From positions 20,122,001 to 20,186,000 of the forward strand of contig NC_072797.1 of NCBI RefSeq assembly GCF_028583425.1: a stretch of DNA of 64,000 bases, read 5' to 3'. The translations under genes were made by a program, and so were the position numbers. Below the pieces are notes generated by a model, which searched no databases, was not told the DNA's origin, and saw only the letters and a program-made list of their open reading frames with translations. Shown here piece by piece: positions 10,274-21,089 of this stretch (position 1 is its first letter; each line of letters starts with the position of its first letter). This DNA is from Eublepharis macularius (lineage: Eukaryota; Chordata; Lepidosauria; Squamata; Eublepharidae).

Positions 10274-13200
10274 CTGTGAATTAAAAAAAAATGTTTTAAA
10301 GATTTATGTATATAAATGTTTACAAATGAATCAATGAATAAACTTAAATATCAGTGGTATTTTTTAAAAAATCTACAGCTGGAATGTCACAAATAGAAAG
10401 GCACCCTTGAGCTCAAAATGACACAACTTTAGTCACTTAAATACAACAGAACACTGTAATTTCCAAATTTCTGGGATTACATGAATGCTGTGTGAAGGAA
10501 GGCTTTCAGAATGGGAAGGAACCAAAACATAGGAGACAAGGAATGAGTCAAATTAAAGTCAAACTAGACATTAGTTCACCACAGACTCAACTCGTGTTCC
10601 CTGCAGCCACACAACAGCTATGGGGAATGGCTTCTAAAAAAGAGAGAGAGAGCCCAAACAGGCTCCAAACACCACCACCTGCCTTCCTCTCAAGCCACTT
10701 TCCCTCATGAAAACATCATTGAGGGTAAGTTATTTCCCTGTTTTTGCTGTTCCATGTGCACAAATACTCCACACAGAGCAGCAAAAATGGGGAAATAACT
10801 CACCTCCATTGCTGTTTTCAGAAGGACAAACAGCTGGGGGAAGGAAGGCAGGCACCCTTCCGCCACCCCCCCAGGAGCATTCTTAACCCATTTGGGCTCT
10901 TCTTTTTTTAAGAAGCCATTCCTCACAACTGCCATGTGGCTGCAGGAACATGAATGGGGTCTGTGGAGAACTCATCAAAAAAGTAGTATCTCATTTGGCT
11001 CTTAGGGAGATATTCTTTACTATTTGTTGTATCTTTGACTCAGGACTAGACATGGGCACGAACAGCATTATAAACGGGAAAAAGCCACGAACAGCCCGTT
11101 TGTCTGTTCGCGAACAAGCTGTTCATGAGGCTCCATTCTAAATGAACAAGTGGTCATTGCAAGCCTCCTTCGTTGCCTTTGTCAGCCGTTCGTCAAGCCA
11201 GACAGTCTGGGGCCTTTCAATCAATCCCCTTGGCAATGGCAGGGACTGAGCTCTGTCTGAACTCCTTCTGGCTTTTCTTCTGGCTTTAACGCTTCAAAGT
11301 ACTTCCAGCAGAGAGTTCCGTTTTTGCCACTGTGAAGAAAAAATGACAACAAAGGGGGAGACCTATGCATCATGCCTTTCCAGGGGTGCAATCTCTCTGA
11401 AACTTGGGGGGGGGGGTCTTCGGAGGACAGTGAGGACTATGTCCCCTGCAAATTTGGTGTGTATTGGACATTGGGAAGGTCAGTTTGTAACCCCTCAAAG
11501 TAGCTTCCAGCAGAGAGTCCTGTTTTTGCCACTGTGAAGAGAAAATGACAACAAAGGGGGAGACCTATGCATCATGCCTTTCCCGGGGTGCAATCCCTCT
11601 GAAACTTGGGGGGGGGGGTCTTTGGAGGACAGTGAGGACCATGTTTCCTGCACGTTTGGTGGGTATTGGACATTGGGAATGTCAGTTTGTGGGGTGTTTA
11701 AAGGGCCCTGCCCCTAGCAGGAAACGGGAATCCCCCCTGCCACCTGCCAGCTGATAGTTTAAAGGGATCTTTAAAGGGCCACGAGCAACTAACATGTTTG
11801 TGAACAGGGTCATGTTCGTTACTGTTTGTTGTTAGTTGTTCGTGGATGGCAACAAACAATGAACAGCTTGTTTGGGTTTTTTTTTTCCGTTCGTGCCCAT
11901 GTCTACTCAGTACTGTTTTGCACATTAACAGCGCAATCCTAAACATGTACTCTGCTACCTTTTAATGCTATCCACTACCTCTTCTTTTTGTTTATCTTTG
12001 GCTTCCTATATAGTTCACATTCTAATCTAGGTGTCAGCATTTGCCCACAATATCACATGTCCTGCCTAGAATCTGGGCATAACAAAGATCACATGGGATC
12101 TTTTAGCAATTATTGATATGAAATGCTGGTGATGACGATAAACCTCTGTGTTTCTCAGGACTTAAATGTAAACTAGGCAACTAGTTCCTCATTCTTGTCT
12201 GGAATGCACAACAGAATAAAGTAAGCTAGTCTGTTTTTTTAAAAAATCAGACTCCACTCTGTATGTACTCAGAGACCTATTACAACAACACACAACAAGG
12301 CACACACAATTGGGTCCATGGCAGATAAGCAGGGGCTTATCTGACATGTTAACTGTCTCCAGCTACATAAACACATTTCTTCTGAAGTACGTCCCACTGA
12401 GTCCAACAGGACTCTTGTTATTAAGTTAGCATTTATACAGCAATTCTGTCTTTTCAAAGCACTTCATATTAGGGTTGCCGGCTCCAAGTTGGGAAATTCC
12501 TGGAGAAACCTGGAAAAAGTGGGGTTTGGGGAGGGAAAAGACCTTGGCATGGCATAATTCCATAGAGTTCATCCCCCAAAGTATCCATTTTCTCCAGGTG
12601 AATTGATCTCTGTGGCCTGGAGACCAGTTGTAATTCTGGGAGATCTCCACCTAATACCTGGAGGCTGACAACCCTACTTCATATACATTATCTCAGTAAT
12701 CCGTACAACCCAATAAGGAAGATCAATGTTATTGCTTCTATATTGCAGATGAGAGGCAGAGGGAGAGAGGGAAAGATACACCTCAGGTTTCCCAGTGACT
12801 TCATGGCAGAAGTTAAGAACTGAAGGCAGTCTCTCTGTGATTCACAATCTCATTGCCACTTTGTTGTGTAGCTTAGTGTAAACATGGAAACAACACAAGG
12901 CAGGATTCTTAACACAAGCTTCTGTCCTCCGTACAACTCTGCTCTACATTCTCCTGCACCTTTCCTTCCTCCACGCACTACGCTCTTTTCCTTTCAGTAC
13001 GGAGGGGTCTAATATGCCCAGCTACAAACTACAGTCTCCCTAATGAGATAAACTTCTAACATCAACAATGAAACAAATTACAGCTATTAAAACACATCCT
13101 CCTCCTTCTCCTCCTCCTCCTCAACATGATGGTTGTCGTTTCTTTATAGTCTACATTTCTCAGTGACATTCAAGGCAGATTACATACTGCAAGTGAATAC

Positions 13201-16200
13201 AATATACTCAATAGCTAGGACATTCACAGAGCAAAAATACAACATGATCCGCAGTTAGGACATTCAATGAAAACAGATACAGTAGGCTAAAGTAGCTGCA
13301 AATTTGAAAAACTAGCAGAAAACCAAACACATAGATGAAACTTTTGGAATTTAAAGCGTAAGTAATTAACATGACACCTTTAGCAACGTCAAACTACCCA
13401 GTAGGAACATATCTACATCATAGATCCAGAGGAGTTAGCCGTGTTAGTCTGTAGTAGCAAAATCAAAAAGAGTCCAGTAGCACCTTTAAGACTAACCAAT
13501 TTTATTGCAGCATAAGCTTTCGAGAATCAAGTTCTCTTCGTCAGATGCATAGTACAGAAACTGGTCAAATACAGAAGAGGAGGGGAGAGAGGGGAGAAAG
13601 AAGGGGACATATATCACAAGGGGACAGAATGCAATTAGCGTGGAGGCAATCAAAACATTCCTTTGCTTGGAAATGTAAACATCGCCTTTTGGTGTGCAGT
13701 CAGTTTGCCGTATTAGTTTGTAGCAGTGAAAGTATCCAATTCCTATGTAGTATAAGCCTTTGATAACCACAGCTCTCCCTGCCAGCTGCATGCATCTGAC
13801 GAAGAGAACTTGATTCTTGAAAGCTTATGCTACAATAAAATTGGTTAGTCTTAAAGGTGATATCTACATCAGGAGACTGTACCCAATAGTATAGGCTATA
13901 GTTCCTGTCCCTTACCAAGTTATATCTCTGAGCTATTATTTATGACACAGCCCTATAATCTGAGTAGAAAGCACTCCTGAATAATTCAGTTTTGCATACT
14001 TTGCAGAAAGCCAGGAGGGTGGGAGCTTTCCTGACCTCCTCAGGCAGGCCATTCCATAAGGTGGGGGCTACCACAGAGAAACTGTATGTGTGGGCAGTTG
14101 ATTTAGCCCAACTGCAGGACAGTATCTGCAGAAGGCCCTGTTCAGTTGAGTAAAGCCACCTTGGCAGAACATAGGGAGGCAATTGTGCAGATATGAGGGA
14201 CCTAGGCCATGAAGGGGGTTGAATGTAATAGTCATGATCTTGAACTGAGCCCAGTAACTGATGGATAGCCAATGGGGTGACTGCAGAATGGGAGTGATAT
14301 GCATGCTCCATCTGGCTCCTGAAAGAAAATGAGCTGCAGCATTTTGCACCAGCTGGAGTCTTTGAGTTGACTTTGAGGGGAGACCTATGTAAAGTAATTT
14401 ACAGTAGTCTAGTCTCATGTCACCATGGCATGAATCCAGGTGGCCAGATCAGCGGCGTCGAGGTAGGGTGCCATCTTCCAACCTACTCTAAGTTCCATTC
14501 TAAACTGAGTTGCACCATTCTAAGTCCATTAACTTCAATGGATTTAGGGCCAAACTACATGTTTCAGTTTTTAGTGACTTGGATCCAGGTTGCCATAGGA
14601 GGTGGAGGAAGGACTCTTGAAGGGACCCCCCAAGCTGTTTTCTCATACAGAAATAGTGTAGGGGGGAGCTATTTCCTCCATTCTGCTGTTCCACATGGAG
14701 TATTCTGTGCATACAGAGCAGCAAAAACAGGGAAATAACTTCTCCCCGTGTTGTTTCTGCATAGGAAAACAGCTTGGGAGAAGCAGGAGCCCTTCCTCCC
14801 TAATGGTGGTGTTCCAATTTGGTCTGGGCTTTCCTTTTGTTTTTAAAACCTATTCCCTGCAGCTGCTGTGTGCCTGCAGGGAACACGGACCCAACTCTAA
14901 AAACTGTAACGTATAGTTTGGCCCTTAGAAGGCTATAGCCTGCTTAGGATGGTGCTGTTAGCCACTACCATATCCCATTATCCATAAGGTTGTTGCTTAA
15001 CCTAATTATTCCTGAAAGCATTCAAGAAACCAAATGAGCAGATGATGCAGCCTTACCTAAACAGGCGTAAAGTATGAATCAGGTTATCATCCGTTATTTC
15101 GTAGTTGTAAAAGTCCTTTACTTCTCTGATATCTTGCCCATTCTTACACCAGGTTATCTCTGGTTTCGGGTTGCCTAGAAACACATGGAGAACTTTATTC
15201 TTGTACACCAATATTTCTAAAAAACAGGGCACTGACATACTAAAGAGGGTCAAGTAACATTTTATATTTCAGAAATGGCATGGCTTGATTTTACTATGGC
15301 AGTCAGTAGAATTAGGGTATGAATCCTCACATTCAGAATGGCTTTAATCCTTTGGCTGCAAGAGGCTGGGATCAAGTAGTAGGAAATGTATCCTCCCAGT
15401 CAGGTTAGTCACAGGGTAGACTCACATGAGGCTGCCTGCCATAGGTATGTTCTGAAAGTTAAATTCTTCCTAGGCAGGCACGGCCCTAGTTTGGATAAGG
15501 ACTATGACATGCAAGGAGAGAGGACTTAAGCCTTCACCACACCATTTTTTTGACCTGAGGATTGTTCTGATAGATACACGACAGTTTCCCAAGTGGGACA
15601 AAGAGTGACTCCCAAGAGCCATTTCCAGTTTTCATTGCCCCCATGTCCCCACCCACAACCCCCCTGCTGGTTGGAAGGCTAGGCCTGGCATCCCTTCAAG
15701 TCACCAACCTCATAGCTTGCTGTGCTCATGATATTTAGCACAGTGAACTACAGGGTTAGCGAGCATCTTGAATGAGCAGTTCTGCCTTGTGCCAAAAGAG
15801 CTGTAGCAAAACCTGATGAAGCAGCAGCAAGAGTGATAATCCATTTTAGTGAATTTTAATCAAAGTTAGATTCATAACAAATGTCATAGCCTGTATTTCT
15901 TCCCAATGAGAACCCAAAGCACTTTCCTCTATTTTATCCTCACAACAACCCTGTAAGGTAAGTTAGGCTGAGAATGAATGATGGGCCCAAGGAACCAGGA
16001 ACCTTCTGTGGCATTCTGGGAAGTCCAACCTGGGTCTCCTAGATTTAGGGATTCCAGGTCCCCTGGTGAGGGCATAGGATACCCCCTCCCAACCTCCACC
16101 CCCTGCCACCACTCACATGGCCAGCAGTGGGGGGGAGTGGATGAACAGGCCTTCTATCCACGCTCCCAGGCTCTGCACGATGATGTCACTTCCTGGGAGT

Positions 16201-18147
16201 GATGTCATCATGGTGCCCCTGGAGTGCACGTGCACAAAGCACACATGTGAAAACAAAGAAAAAGGTGACTGCTAGGTCCCTCCTCTCACCGGGAGGGTAA
16301 GGGGACCTGGCGACCCTACCTAGATTCTAGACAAACTTTCTAACCACTACACCAGTTTGGTTCAGAGAGCACAGGGAGGTTCTTAAACCCCCTGACATTT
16401 ACCCATCCTCTCTGTTCTGCCTTGCTCCCCAATATGGACTCAAAGCAGTTCACATCATTCTCTTGAGAGGATATGACTGACCCAAGATCATCCAGCAAGC
16501 CTCCAAGCTTATGGCTCCTGTATTCTCTCTCTGTGAAAGAACTGAGTCCTGTGCCTCAATAAACATTTAATTTCTTTCAGTTAACCTATTGAGTCTGTGT
16601 TCCTTACTGGAGTGGTTTAATATGGGCCATTTTCACTCATCCAAATATTCCACCAATTTTGTGCCATGATCCAGTTACTGCGATCCCGCATTGCCTCGCC
16701 TTGTTCCGCTTCGTTGTGCTTCCTTGCACTTTCAGAAGTTCACATTCTGCAGAAATTGCACAATAGTGGGCGGTCTATGTGTGCATGTCACAGTTGACCA
16801 CAGTACCTTGACACCCACTTTCACCTTTTTTTTTTTAAGGCTCCAAGATTTGCGCAATATCGCTCACCCGGCCAGTACATGTTGGAACCCGGTGCACAAA
16901 GGCGAACAGAGGGTAGCATTCTGGTATGCCCAGCTCCTTTCGCTTTTTTGGGGGGGGGGAACTGACCGAGGCCTTGGGGGCTGGAAAAGGCTTTCTAGGC
17001 TTCCTTCCTCACACCCCTCCCAACTCGCTTTCCCCTCCCCCGGTTGGAAAGAGGGCTCTGAACTTTGGAGGCATCTGTCATCTTCACTGTCCTCCCCGCT
17101 ACCTCCAAGACAGTTCTATCTCCTTGCCCTCTTCCAAGGGGCTTCCTCCAGTGCCTGCAGAGCTTGCTGCTAGCGCCTTTTGCACAAACAAAAGCAGCCT
17201 GATGTGGTAGATTCAGGAAAGACACCAAACGCTGGGCTGCTCCTGCCATCTCTGCAGATTTGTGCTATTGCGCTGTCTCCCAGAGAATTTTTTTTTAAAA
17301 AAGAAAGTGGTGGTTCTCTTTTGCTTAGTGCATAATTAACAGCAAACCATAAACGTGCAGAACTTGAATGTAATCAAAAGCAACATTAGAAAAAAGGAGG
17401 GGCTTGACTATCTCTGGGAGCCTGCAAAGGCTTGTGGGACTCCTGGTCTTGGGCATGAAAATAGGGCCGTTTCCACACTGCTTACTTTCCCTCAGAATGA
17501 CTCGAAACGTTGCGCAAAAACCATGGAAGATCGCGTTTTCTCACGCAAGATTTACGTGACATCGTGCAAATCTCGTGCGAGAAAACGTGATCTTCTGCAT
17601 TTTTCGCGTGATGTTCTGGGTCGTTCCAAGGGAAGGTAAGCAGTGTGGAAACGGCCTAGCTTCCAATGGTTCAAGAAGAGAAAAAGGGGGATGGGCTAAG
17701 TGGGAAGGAAGCGTTTCCAATAACTCCAAATCGTTTCCAGGCGTTCCCACCAACGCAACAAAACTGCTAAATAAGCGTCACTAAGCGGAATAAACTATTA
17801 CGGGATAATACAGGTATTCAGGGGTTAAGCAGAAGAACAGCGATAGGATGCACTAGTTTTGCACTACGATAAGGCTGTGTGAAAATGGCCATGGCCCACT
17901 AGGGACATAGATTTATGCTTCCCAAGCCATTTGGATATGGTTAAATTTATGAAAAGTGATAGCTTCCTTAATCATGTAGAATTTTTACAAAGAAACAACA
18001 CATTGATCTGAATGTTAGACAGTAGTGCTTACCAGATATTTTGCAAGTGAATGTAGCATCTTCATTTTCTGGCACAGATACAGAAGACAAACTGCACAGG
18101 AAATAAGGGGAACTCTTAACAGCAAATGATTCTGAGCGCAACAGCAT
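8497..18147 (-). CDS. ALPK2: ALPK2, alpha-protein kinase 2, 5' coding part (three exons, gene continues left of the window)
   Basis: ALPK2 is an atypical (alpha) kinase with an N-terminal Ig-like domain, a very long poorly ordered middle, a second Ig domain and a C-terminal alpha-kinase domain. Only the N-terminal 670 residues are here, joined from 18147-18033, 15174-15057 and 10273-8497. Phases agree at both joints (codon G split 1/2, codon R split 2/1) and all introns are GT-AG. The Ig domain runs from about residue 20 to 120: ATFTCKISG, then PKPEITWCKNGQ, then GVYRIVAHNCFG; the usual second Ig cysteine is replaced by I, as I recall for mammalian ALPK2. The third exon contains the conserved stretch LKFLLESDDEDD followed by NDCDGCAYFLGEMP. 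The MALT1 neighbour in divergent orientation confirms the assignment by synteny. ALPK3 is the alternative family member, but synteny favours ALPK2. Confidence 0.93.
10556..11001. mobile_element. TTA-flanked foldback element (PIF/Harbinger-like), 446 bp
   Basis: Flanked by TTA at 10553-10555 and 11002-11004. Its interior matches the element at 14547-14924, including ACAGAGCAGCAAAAATGGGG and the mirror-image CCCTGTTTTTGCTGTTCCAT. End words are degraded forms of GGGCCAAACTA. Confidence 0.6.
11047..11905. mobile_element. hAT-like non-autonomous element, 859 bp, with internal 202-bp duplication
   Basis: Terminal inverted repeats are TAGACATGGGCACGAACAG and its mirror CGTTCGTGCCCATGTCTA. The flanking 8-mers are CTCAGGAC (11039-11046) and CTCAGTAC (11906-11913), seven of eight identical. 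The interior carries many GTTCG/CGAAC words near both ends and a direct 202-bp duplication (about 11290-11695). No transposase frame. Confidence 0.85.
11290..11695 (+). repeat. two-copy 202-bp tandem duplication
   Basis: AGCAGAGAGT(T/C)C, ATGACAACAAAGGGGGAGAC and CTGAAACTTGGGGGGGGGG recur at an offset of 202 bp (for example ATGACAACAAAG at 11343 and 11545). The two copies differ by scattered substitutions. Confidence 0.92.
11930..12430. other. ALPK2 intron, nothing recognised
   Basis: A run of T then A at about 12234-12246. No other feature is seen. Confidence 0.4.
12430..12850 (-). repeat. MIR-like SINE split by a hAT-type insertion
   Basis: The halves AAAGCACTTCATAT and CTTCATATACATTATCTCAG join to the usual MIR core. 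ATATTGCAGATGAGAGGCAG and a degraded continuation follow. The insertion occupies 12470-12676. Confidence 0.7.
12470..12676. mobile_element. hAT-type MITE, 207 bp, exact 8-bp target duplication
   Basis: CTTCATAT flanks it at 12462-12469 and 12677-12684. The ends TAGGGTTGCC and GACAACCCTA are inverted. The body contains TTCCTGGAGAAACCTGG and GGGAGATCTCCA, shared with 32270-32485 and a fragment at 22610-22670. Confidence 0.88.
13130..14445 (-). mobile_element. L2-like LINE, 3' part, interrupted by a Penelope insertion
   Basis: Minus-strand residues from about 14418 down read MRLDYCKLLYIGLPSKS, RLQLVQNAAAHFLSGA and HWLSISYWAQFKIM. After a frame shift come VVAPTLWNGLPEEVR and LFRSAFYSDYRAVS. This is the C-terminal reverse-transcriptase region typical of L2/CR1 LINEs. 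The 3' untranslated part follows (to about 13130), split by the 13421-13859 insertion. 5' truncated and frameshifted. Confidence 0.8.
13421..13859. mobile_element. Penelope-like terminal-repeat insertion, inverted, 12-bp target duplication
   Basis: ATATCTACATCA flanks it exactly (13409-13420 and 13860-13871). The left arm is the minus-oriented tail (AAAAAGAGTCCAGTAGCACC, ATAAGCTTTCGAGAATCAAG). The right arm is the same tail in plus orientation (GCATCTGACGAAGAGAACTT, GAAAGCTTATGC). Middle sequence matches the internal part of the element at 58313-59274. No coding sequence remains. Confidence 0.85.
14547..14924. mobile_element. TTA-flanked foldback element (PIF/Harbinger-like), 378 bp
   Basis: Inverted ends GGGCCAAACTACATGTT and AACGTATAGTTTGGCCC. 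TTA on both sides (14544-14546, 14925-14927). The host sequence (AACTTCAATGGATT / GAAGGC) rejoins to a common repeat when the element is removed. The arms are mirror images of each other (CAGCAAAAACAGGGAAATAA and the reverse), so it could fold into a long hairpin. Confidence 0.75.
15057..15174 (-). CDS. ALPK2: ALPK2 second coding exon, middle of the Ig domain
   Basis: 118-nt exon between a TTCTAG acceptor (AG at 15176-15175) and a GTAAGG donor (15056-15051). It encodes NPKPEITWCKNGQ and ends HTLRLF plus two bases of an Arg codon. The tryptophan and the P-K-P-x-I-T-W pattern are the hallmark C strand of I-set Ig domains. Its phase fits both neighbours exactly. Confidence 0.93.
15180..15860. 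other. ALPK2 intron, nothing recognised
   Basis: Unique-looking sequence upstream of the second coding exon. Confidence 0.4.
15870..16362 (-). repeat. MIR/CORE-like SINE split by a hAT-type element
   Basis: TATTTTATCCTCACAACAACC and GGGCCCAAGGAA mark the core. The tRNA-like head resumes after the insertion with CTAACCACTACACCA near 16350. Confidence 0.75.
16046..16318. mobile_element. hAT-type element of the TAGGGTTGCCAGGTCC family, 273 bp
   Basis: Exact 8-bp target duplication CCTAGATT (16038-16045, 16319-16326). Inverted ends TAGGGATTCCAGGTCC and GGACCTGGCGACCCTA. Interior has the palindromic GATGATGTCACTTCC / GGGAGTGATGTCATCA shared with 27345-27640, 29255-29530 and 36180-36567. Confidence 0.88.
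16420..16512 (-). repeat. MIR/CORE-like SINE fragment
   Basis: GACTCAAAGCAGTTCACATCA and TGACCCAAGATCATCCAGCAA are degraded core words. Confidence 0.55.
16624..17897. mobile_element. larger TIR-flanked DNA element with a second one nested in it
   Basis: Outer ends GGGCCATTTTCAC (16624) and GTGAAAATGGCC (ends 17890) are inverted. Inside lies a second TIR pair, GGGCCGTTTCCACACTGCTTAC (about 17464) and GTAAGCAGTGTGGAAACGGCC (ends about 17656), enclosing a palindrome (AAAACGTGATCTTC against GAAGATCGCGTTTT). I could not find target duplications, so family and exact borders are open. No transposase. Confidence 0.6.
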
Positions 18148-18163
18148 TCTGCACCACACTGAC
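18033..18163 (-). CDS. ALPK2: ALPK2 first coding exon, with probable start codon
   Basis: The exon is bounded by an acceptor with a T-rich tract ending CAG at 18166-18164 and a GTAAGC donor at 18032-18027. The likely start is the ATG at 18147-18145, giving 38 codons plus one base. It encodes MLLRSESFAV... and then PENEDATFTCKISG, the first strand and first cysteine of the Ig domain. The length before the Ig domain is close to that of the human protein, which supports this ATG. The frame is open back to the acceptor (SVWCR precedes the M), so an additional upstream coding exon cannot be excluded. Confidence 0.85.
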
Positions 18164-18249
18164 CTGAAAGAAAAAAACTTTACAAGTGCTTTACAAGTTT
18201 ACAAGAAGTCCTGTGTTTTTATGATCAGTGCTTCAGAAATCGATGTCAG

Positions 18250-19290
18250 ATCTCAAGATTCCCACCAGGAAATGATTTGCATTAATAATTCTAAGAGAAT
18301 GGACCCTTGCTTCGGAAAAACCAAAGAGATTCCTTCTAGGCCATCTAAATGAGAAGACCCACTTAAAGAGCCAGGCTCATAGTTCTTAGTGAGTGAACAG
18401 ATCAATTCTCCTAGGCCTCGTAATACCCCAGGCTCTGCATCTAGTGTTCTTGAAGCTGAGGCAGGGTTTCGTATGACCCCTTTAACAGCAGAGAAAAATG
18501 GCAGCAGTCTCTCCCTTTGCAAAGATCCACAGCTGAATGAGTAGCTCATACACCAGTGATTAATTTTAAAAGTTTAATGTGCTGGGAGACACATTCCCTC
18601 ACTGCATATTCGTATATCTCAGAACAGTCTGGTGGATGATGTTCTATAGTAGAATGTAGCAGCAGGAACATTGGACTCTGCTATCTTGTGCTTCATAGCC
18701 TTAGTAGTCCTCCACTCCAGAGCCAGGATTTCTGTATGTCGGTACATGTGTACTATAGCTAGGCAGCAGGTGATGTTCTAAACAGTTAACAAATGCTATA
18801 ATGATAGCCCAGTGTCTTTGAACATCTCTACTATAACAGAAGTGATCATTAATTTAACTTGACTGTCTATTTGTTGGAAACCTTTGATACTGTTTCTGTA
18901 TTGTTATTTATTTCTTACTTTGTGATGAATCTTTGCTTTTTTGAAGTGTCCACAAATTTGTGATTATAAAAAATATTTTTAAAAAGGAGTCTCGTGTTTC
19001 TTTGAAGCAGCTTTTGTGTCAATTAAGCTGTTTGTTTTCTGTGGAAGGCCATAGAAAACAAATGGACAGCACTAAGCAATTTAAGGCTAAAATCTTGTTT
19101 GGTTTCACCAGTCTGTTCTGCTTTCTAAGCACCTTGGGAGTGACACACTGTGGGTGGTTTATATATATTTTGTCTGCATTTGTCAATTCTGAAAAATAAC
19201 ACAAAAACCAATATTAAAAGCAACTCTTTGGACACTGCCCAAGAGGACTTCTTTGGAGGGAATCTACCATGGTGTGCCACTTCAGCTGTT
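18250..19290. other. 5' flank of the ALPK2 first coding exon, nothing recognised
   Basis: No promoter-like GC-rich stretch is seen near the first coding exon, so the true 5' end of ALPK2 is probably further right. Confidence 0.4.
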
Positions 19291-19299
19291 CAAGAGATC

Positions 19300-19556
19300 C
19301 TGTGAAAAGTGGAGATAGATCAAGATGGGTAGCTGTGTTTTCTACTGCCTGTAGCAGTAGAAAAGAGCAAGAGTCCAGTAGCATCTATAAGACGAACAAA
19401 ATTTGTGGTAGGGTATAAGCTTTTGTGAGTCACAGCTCACTTCTTCATTCAGGTATCTGGAGAAGTGAGCTGTGCTGTGACTCACAAAAGCTTATACCCT
19501 ACCACAAATTTTGTTAGTCTTATAGGTGCTACTGGACTTTTGCTCTTATGAACAGT
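19300..19556. repeat. Penelope-like inverted terminal-repeat pair
   Basis: AAAATTTGTGGTAGGGTATAA then AAGCTTTTGTGAGTC is mirrored after 19455 by GACTCACAAAAGCTTATACC and CTACCACAAATTTTGTTAG. The tails CAAGAGTCCAGTAGCATC and GGTGCTACTGGACTTTTGC complete a near-perfect palindrome. The hairpin-core words are degraded (CTGGAGA, CAAA). Confidence 0.8.
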
Positions 19557-19954
19557 AGAGTAGTAGTAGAGTAATACCTATCCCATGCACACTGTGTCAG
19601 GCTTTAAAATCTGTGACATTCAACACAGAAATGCCAGTGAGAGGAGGCTTTAAATTCATTACTTGGATCATCTTTTTTCTCCCTGAATCTCTTTTTTAAA
19701 AAAACCATTTTTCAACATCATCTAGCCAGAGAAAGAGTTTGCATGAGCTCAAAAGCTTGTGCATTGTTTTGTGCTATTGATCCTAATAAATGCATTACAT
19801 GGACTGTGGTTTGTTTCTAGGTTTTAAAAACTATGGGCATCTTCTCTTCACATGCAGCTAGAGCCCCACTGGAGTAATATGCATGTTACTTTCCAAATTG
19901 CTTGTTTGTATGAGTAGCACTAATTTACATTGTAATGAGTATGGCAATGAACAA

Positions 19955-20777
19955 TCAGCAACCTGCGATATGCAGATGACATTACACTGCTAGCAGAGAA
20001 GGCTAAAGATCTGAAGACTCTGATCATGAAACTAAAGACAACAAGTGAAGTAATGGGGCTTCAGCTGAACATCAAAAAAACAAAGATCATGACCAACACT
20101 AACAAACGAGTCCATATCAAGATAAACAATGATGAGATCGACATGGTTGACAACTTTGTCTTCCTAGGTTCAATAACAGGGGTGACTGGACACCTGAATC
20201 AATAACAGGGGTGACTGGACACCTGAAGTAAAGCGGCGAATCACACTTGGACGCTCAGCAATGGTCAGCATGGATTCAATCTGGAAATGCAAAGATGTCA
20301 CAATAAGCACCAAGCGCCGACTGGTGACAGCCATTGTGTTTCCTATAACAACCTACGGATGTGAGACATGGAACTTAACAAAAATGGACAGGAGAAAAAT
20401 TGACTCATTCTAACTGTGGTGTTGGAGACGACTCCTGAGGATCCCTTGGACAGCAAAAGTAACAAACCAAGCTGTCTTGGAACGCATAAAACCTGACATG
20501 TCTCTGGAGGGGAAGATTACAAAGCAGAAGCTCAGCTATTTCGGGCACGTAATGCGGGCCAACTCACTAGAAACATCAATGATGCTAGGAATGGTGAGTG
20601 GAATGAGGAAGAGAGGAAGACCAAAAACCCGCTGGCTGGATACAATCCTGAAAGACACTGGACTGAACATGAAGGAATTGAAAGAAGCAGTCAGAGACAG
20701 AAAGGCCTGGAGGGATACAATCTACAGAGTAGCCAAGGATCGGACACGATTAAATGGCTAGGATTGGGGATTGGGGG
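19955..20777 (+). mobile_element. BovB/RTE LINE, 5'-truncated copy with target duplication
   Basis: The translation opens LRYADDITLLAEKAKDL, the YADD catalytic box of the reverse transcriptase. It goes on with KRRITLGRSAMVSMDSIWK, YGCETWNLTKMDRR, LWCWRRLLRIPWTAK, KLSYFGHVMR and GRPKTRWLD, and ends VAKDRTRLNG plus stop. This order and wording match BovB ORF C-termini. The target duplication is 18 bp with one mismatch (19937-19954, 20778-20795). Damage: a 31-bp tandem duplication near 20170-20230 and a TAA at about 20411 in place of a codon between DSF and LWC. The last 94 codons are intact from 20477. Confidence 0.92.
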
Positions 20778-20795
20778 GAGTATGGCAATTAACAA

Positions 20796-21089
20796 GAGAA
20801 CAGCACCCCTCCTATGCCTTACTTTGCTGCATCCAGCAACCTGCTATCTCATCTCCAGCACACATCTCTCTGTGGTGTTTTGACATCTCTGTTCCTTCAA
20901 TCCAGGCCAGTGTTTTAGACTGCCCCAGTCCACTCTAGGACTTAAGTAGAAAGGAAGTTGTTGTCACTGCACCTCTATACAGAGAAAGAATATTGAACTG
21001 TGCTCTTATTTGAAAATATGTTGTCCCCTTATTCTAATGCCTAGCATTAAGGACACAATACCCTCCTTGTAACAACAGCCTAACCTAAG
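20796..21089. other. intergenic, nothing recognised
   Basis: No feature seen. Confidence 0.35.

Noticed and set aside
13940..14418. A 120-residue host protein on the minus strand
   Set aside because: The words VQNAAA, HWLSIS and LWNGLPEEVR show it is an L2-like LINE with a frameshift.
20477..20761. A 94-residue host protein
   Set aside because: It is the C-terminus of the BovB reverse-transcriptase frame.
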